Shown here one piece after another: positions 61,041 to 64,000 of a DNA stretch of 64,000 bases. The position numbers and the translations under genes are program-made. The notes under the pieces were generated by a model, which did no database searches, had not been told where the DNA came from, and saw only the letters and a list, made by a program, of their open reading frames with translations. This DNA is from Thioclava electrotropha (lineage in GTDB: Bacteria; Pseudomonadota; Alphaproteobacteria; Rhodobacterales; Rhodobacteraceae), in NCBI RefSeq assembly GCF_002085925.2, contig NZ_CP053562.1, forward strand, positions 186,001 through 250,000. Direction: 5' to 3'. Numbering within the stretch: position 1 is the stretch's first letter; each line of letters starts with the position of its first letter.

Positions 61041-62030
61041 ATGCCTGATATCGTTCTCTATGCCGCCGAGGTGACGCTGAACGGCCTGATGGCAGGGGTG
61101 CTCTATGCGCTCGTGGCGCTGGGCTTCGTGTTGATCTTCAAAGCCTCTGGTATCTTCAACTACGCGCAGGGCGTGCTCGCGCTCTTTGCCGCGCTGACGC
61201 TGGTCGGCATCCAGAAGGGGCAAGTGCCCTTCGCCCATCTCATCAACGCGATGACGGGCAATCACTACACGAATTTCCCGTGGGAGGTTCCGGCAATCGT
61301 CGCGATCCTGCTGGCGGCGGCCGTGATGGTCGTGCTCGCGATCATCATCGAGAAAGTGGTGCTCAAGCATCTGGTGAACCAGGCGCCGATCATCCTCTTC
61401 ATGGCGACGATCGGGATGGCCTATTTCCTCGAAGGCTTCGGGGACGTGATGTGGGGCTCTGACATCAAGACGCTCGATGTGGGGCTGCCGCAGGGCATCA
61501 ACGAGACCATCGATACCGTCACCTTCAACATGTTCGGCTACGGCTTCTTCATCGACAATCTCGATATCGTGGCGGCGATCGTCGCGGTGCTGCTGGTGTC
61601 GGCGCTGACCGTGTTCTCGCAATACTCCAAGCAGGGTCGGGCACTGCGCGCGGTCGCCGATGATCACCAGGCCGCGCTGTCGGTCGGGATCTCGCTGCGC
61701 TTCATCTGGATCCTTGTCTGGTCGATCGCGGGCTTCGTGGCGCTGGTCGCGGGCATCATGTGGGGCTCGAAATCGGGCGTGCAGTTCTCGCTGTCGCTGA
61801 TCGCGCTCAAGGCGCTTCCGGTGCTGATGCTGGGCGGCTTCACCTCGATCCCGGGCGCCATCGTAGGCGGTCTGATCATCGGTGTGGGCGAGAAGCTGTT
61901 CGAACTGCTGATCGGGGCGCCCTTCCTTGGCGGCGCGACCGAGAACTGGTTCGCCTATGTCCTCGCGCTCGTCTTCCTCGTGTTCCGGCCGCAGGGCCTG
62001 TTCGGCGAGAAGATAATCGAGAGGGTCTGA
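61041..62030 (+). CDS. Branched-chain-type ABC transporter permease (LivH-like)
   Basis: A 329-residue membrane protein with eight or more hydrophobic segments. The start AEVTLNGLMAGVLYALVALGFVLIFKASG and the ATPase-contacting loop ALRAVADDHQAALSVGI are typical of LivH. ATG follows GGAGGCG. It is ~40 residues longer than E. coli LivH, mostly in loops between the first segments. Part of the acyl-CoA ligase operon; likely substrate an organic acid or amide, not necessarily an amino acid. Confidence 0.92.
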   Translation: MPDIVLYAAEVTLNGLMAGVLYALVALGFVLIFKASGIFNYAQGVLALFAALTLVGIQKGQVPFAHLINAMTGNHYTNFPWEVPAIVAILLAAAVMVVLAIIIEKVVLKHLVNQAPIILFMATIGMAYFLEGFGDVMWGSDIKTLDVGLPQGINETIDTVTFNMFGYGFFIDNLDIVAAIVAVLLVSALTVFSQYSKQGRALRAVADDHQAALSVGISLRFIWILVWSIAGFVALVAGIMWGSKSGVQFSLSLIALKALPVLMLGGFTSIPGAIVGGLIIGVGEKLFELLIGAPFLGGATENWFAYVLALVFLVFRPQGLFGEKIIERV

Positions 62031-62178
62031 GCGATGATCACGACGCCTTCACGCCACGGTGAAAAATTCCTTGATCGAGCCGCGGGGGTGCGACAAGCTG
62101 CCACATGTCGTGGCGTCAAGGGGAGGGGAGCCCAGTGTCGTCGCGCTGATGTGACGATCATTGGGAGGACCGTTACCG

Positions 62179-62361
62179 ATGAAGACCTGTGCAACCGTGT
62201 TCACGATTGGCTGGGGAGCCGCGCTGGCATTCGGATGGATCGCGCTGGCCGCGCCGCCGGAAGAACCGACCACCTTGCAAACACTGAATATCGTGCTGGC
62301 CGCCTTGGGGGCGGGAGCCGGGCTCTGGGCCTGGGTGAGGATCCGGCGCGGCAACTGCTGA
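62179..62361 (+). CDS. Small membrane protein between the two permease genes
   Basis: A 60-residue protein: MKTCATVFTIGWGAALAFGW is a first hydrophobic segment, then a polar link PPEEPTTLQ, a second hydrophobic segment NIVLAALGAGAGLWAW, and a basic end RIRRGNC. GGAGG lies 10 bases before the ATG. Two-helix hairpin topology is expected. It occupies the 371-base space between livH and livM genes of one operon; an accessory subunit is conceivable, but it may also be an independent gene. No homologue is recognised. Confidence 0.6.
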   Translation: MKTCATVFTIGWGAALAFGWIALAAPPEEPTTLQTLNIVLAALGAGAGLWAWVRIRRGNC

Positions 62362-62401
62362 CGGGAGACGACGCGCTCTCCCTGACGAAAGGGAGAGGCT
62401 G

Positions 62402-63478
62402 ATGTTTTACCGCGAAGCAGGTGATTTCAAGACATCCTACCGGGAGGACAGTCAGACCTTTCCGATCAAGTTCGACCGGCTGCGCTATTACGCGGTGCTG
62501 GTGGTCGCCTTCGGGATCGTTCCGCTGTTCATCAACGACTACTGGGCAAACGCGGTCGCGGTGCCCTTCCTGATCTACGCCATCGCGGCGATCGGGCTGA
62601 ACATCCTCGTGGGCTATGCCGGGCAGGTCAGCCTTGGTACCGGGGGCTTCATGGCTGTGGGCGCTTATGCCGTCTACAAGCTGATGACGGCCTTCCCCGA
62701 CATCAACATCTTCTTCCACGTCATCATCGCGGGGTTCATCACCGCCGCCGTCGGCGTGATCTTCGGCCTGCCGAGCTTGCGCATCAAGGGCTTCTACCTC
62801 GCGGTGGCGACGCTGGCGGCGCAGTTCTTCCTCGTCTGGCTCTTCAACAAGGTGCCGTGGTTCTACAACTACTCGGCCTCGGGTCAGATCAACGCGCCCG
62901 AGCGCACCGTCTTCGGCGTCTTCGTGACCGGCGCGCAGACCTCGGCGATGGCGAAATACATGTTCTGCCTCGTGATGCTGACGCTGGTGGCGCTGGTCGC
63001 GCGTAACCTGACGCGCGGCACGGTGGGGCGCAAATGGATGGCGATCCGCGACATGGATATCGCCGCCGAGATCATCGGGGTGAATCCGCTGACGACGAAA
63101 CTGTCGGCCTTTGCGGTCAGCTCCTTCTTCATCGGCATCGCCGGCGCGCTGTTCTTCGCGGTCTATCTGGGCGCGGCGGAAGTGGGCGAAGCCTTCGGCA
63201 TCCAGAAGTCCTTCCTGATCCTCTTCATGGTGATCATCGGCGGTCTGGGCTCGATCTTCGGCTCGTTTGCGGGCGCTGCCTTCCTCGTGCTGCTGCCGGT
63301 CTTCCTCAAGAACGTGCTCGTCGGCACGCTCGGTTGGCCCACGGACCTTGCCGCGCATATCGAGCTGATGATCGTGGGCGGGCTGATCGTGGCCTTCCTG
63401 ATCGCGGAACCGCATGGCCTCGCGCAGCTCTGGCGCGTCGCGAAAGAAAAACTCCGGCTTTGGCCCTTCCCGCACTGA
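62402..63478 (+). CDS. Branched-chain-type ABC transporter permease (LivM-like)
   Basis: A 358-residue membrane protein. The LivM signature GYAGQVSLGTGGFMAVGAY and the ATPase-contacting loop KWMAIRDMDIAAEIIGVNP are clear, and about nine hydrophobic segments follow. It pairs with the LivH-like permease upstream. ATG preceded by GAGAGG. A hairpin and the binding-protein gene come next. Confidence 0.92.
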   Translation: MFYREAGDFKTSYREDSQTFPIKFDRLRYYAVLVVAFGIVPLFINDYWANAVAVPFLIYAIAAIGLNILVGYAGQVSLGTGGFMAVGAYAVYKLMTAFPDINIFFHVIIAGFITAAVGVIFGLPSLRIKGFYLAVATLAAQFFLVWLFNKVPWFYNYSASGQINAPERTVFGVFVTGAQTSAMAKYMFCLVMLTLVALVARNLTRGTVGRKWMAIRDMDIAAEIIGVNPLTTKLSAFAVSSFFIGIAGALFFAVYLGAAEVGEAFGIQKSFLILFMVIIGGLGSIFGSFAGAAFLVLLPVFLKNVLVGTLGWPTDLAAHIELMIVGGLIVAFLIAEPHGLAQLWRVAKEKLRLWPFPH

Positions 63479-63480
63479 CG

Positions 63481-63519
63481 GCCGGGCCGCCCAACACAAA
63501 GAACCGGGACACGCCCGGC
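63481..63519 (+). other. Intercistronic hairpin before the binding-protein gene
   Basis: GCCGGGC (63481-63487) pairs with GCCCGGC (63513-63519). No T-run follows, so it is not a standard terminator; such stems often protect or set apart the transcript of a highly expressed binding protein. Confidence 0.35.
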
Positions 63520-63551
63520 GCAACACTCGAACATTCTGGGAGGAGAACCGA

Positions 63552-64000
63552 ATGAAGAAGACCCTAACCGCACTGGTCGCGGCGGCGATGACGCTGACCA
63601 CGGCCCCGGCTTTCGCCGAACTGGTGGTGCCGAACCTCAGCTATCGCACCGGGCCCTATGCCGCGAACGGCATCCCCTACGCCGATGGCTTCAACGACTA
63701 TTTCACCCTGCTCAACGAGCGTGACGGCGGCATCGGCGGCGAGATGGTTGCGACCCCCGAATGCGAAACCGCCTACAACACCGAGAAGGGCGTGGAATGC
63801 TACGAGTCGACCAAGGGTGAAGGCGCGCTGGCCTATAACCCGCTCTCGACCGGCATCACCTATCAGCTGATCCCGAAGGTCACCGCTGACGGCATCACGC
63901 TCTACACCCCGGGCTACGGCCGCACCTCGGCTGCGAACGGCAAGGTGTTCAAGTGGGTCTTCAACTTCCCGGCCAACTACTGGGATGGCGCCTCGGTCGC
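63552..64000 (+). CDS. ABC transporter substrate-binding protein (LivK-like), 5' part
   Basis: Periplasmic binding protein of the transporter, cut by the window end after ~149 codons. ATG follows GGAGGAG. The signal peptide is MKKTLTALVAAAMTLTTAPA with cleavage after AFA; the mature part begins ELVVPNLSYRTGPYAANGIP and has a Cys pair (PECETAY and VECYES). The segment fits family 5 binding proteins (PBP type 1 fold) that go with ligase-linked Liv systems. The ligand is unknown. Confidence 0.88.
   Translation, partial: MKKTLTALVAAAMTLTTAPAFAELVVPNLSYRTGPYAANGIPYADGFNDYFTLLNERDGGIGGEMVATPECETAYNTEKGVECYESTKGEGALAYNPLSTGITYQLIPKVTADGITLYTPGYGRTSAANGKVFKWVFNFPANYWDGASV

Noticed and set aside
60996..61049. 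A 17-codon ORF starting ATGACTGAG that overlaps the end of the LivG-like gene and the start of the LivH-like gene
   Set aside because: It is too short, lacks a ribosome site of its own and crosses into the next gene; it more likely reflects the ribosome-site spacer, though a remnant of a deleted gene is possible.
62034..62402. A 122-codon frame directly after the LivH-like gene
   Set aside because: It runs out of frame through the better supported 60-residue membrane-protein gene, and its composition (many Arg, Gly, Ala without domain pattern) is that of an off-frame read.

Overview
The window is a gene-dense chromosomal segment of a high-GC alphaproteobacterium, most likely family Rhodobacteraceae; I would not name a genus. 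The evidence is the protein families (rpoZ next to a single RSH gene, a serC leader RNA, LivG/H/M transport beside an acyl-CoA ligase, Hint-domain and sulfotransferase proteins), the overlapping ATGA gene junctions, and a dispersed 3'-end repeat carrying a CGGGATATTT core. I see no tRNA, rRNA, CRISPR array, insertion sequence or integrase. No stretch longer than 300 bases lacks a gene.

Layout. 1-3.8 kb: serine synthesis (serC, cut by the window edge; serB) and amino-sugar use (nagA plus a GlcNAc kinase). 3.9-10.1 kb: a five-gene operon joining a TVP38/FAD-oxidoreductase fusion, a CDP-alcohol phosphatidyltransferase and a YnjBCD-type ABC importer. 10.2-12.2 kb: a lipoprotein and two poorly characterised genes. 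12.2-15.5 kb: an acyl-CoA synthetase, then an accessory-looking pair (sulfotransferase; degenerate Hint protein) with three LuxR-box-like sites in front of the Hint gene. 15.7-24.9 kb: fatty-acid oxidation (GST-thiolase-FadB; acyl-CoA dehydrogenase with a MerR regulator; a second MerR; an MBL hydrolase). The two beta-oxidation operons share an identical 15-bp operator-like element. 25.1-28.3 kb: gatC, gatA, an excalibur lipoprotein and a cell-wall amidase. 28.4-34 kb: 2,4-dienoyl-CoA reductase, a LysR regulator, and an OmpA (frameshifted)-GNAT-CinA-like operon. 34-41.9 kb: map, a HAD phosphatase-rsmD-flavoprotein operon, peroxiredoxin, a pterin dehydratase, MscS, and a RidA-GDPD-acyltransferase operon. 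42-46.7 kb: smc and the LrgAB pair. 46.7-51 kb: ispH-DUF3429-GST-rnhA-TRIC, a YqaA-like protein and a NYN protein. 51.1-55.3 kb: folK, rpoZ, RSH, DUF2062 and a WGR protein. 55.4-64 kb: an OmpR-type two-component system divergent from an acyl-CoA ligase and a branched-chain-type ABC importer whose binding-protein gene runs off the window.

The points most worth following are: the TVP38-oxidoreductase/phosphatidyltransferase/YnjBCD module, whose composition matches the uncharacterised ydjXYZ-ynj region of E. coli; the CT-N12-AG boxes in front of a Hint protein that has lost its catalytic residues; the shared MerR-type operator linking two fat-oxidation operons; the dispersed 3'-end repeat; and a one-base frameshift in the ompA-like gene.
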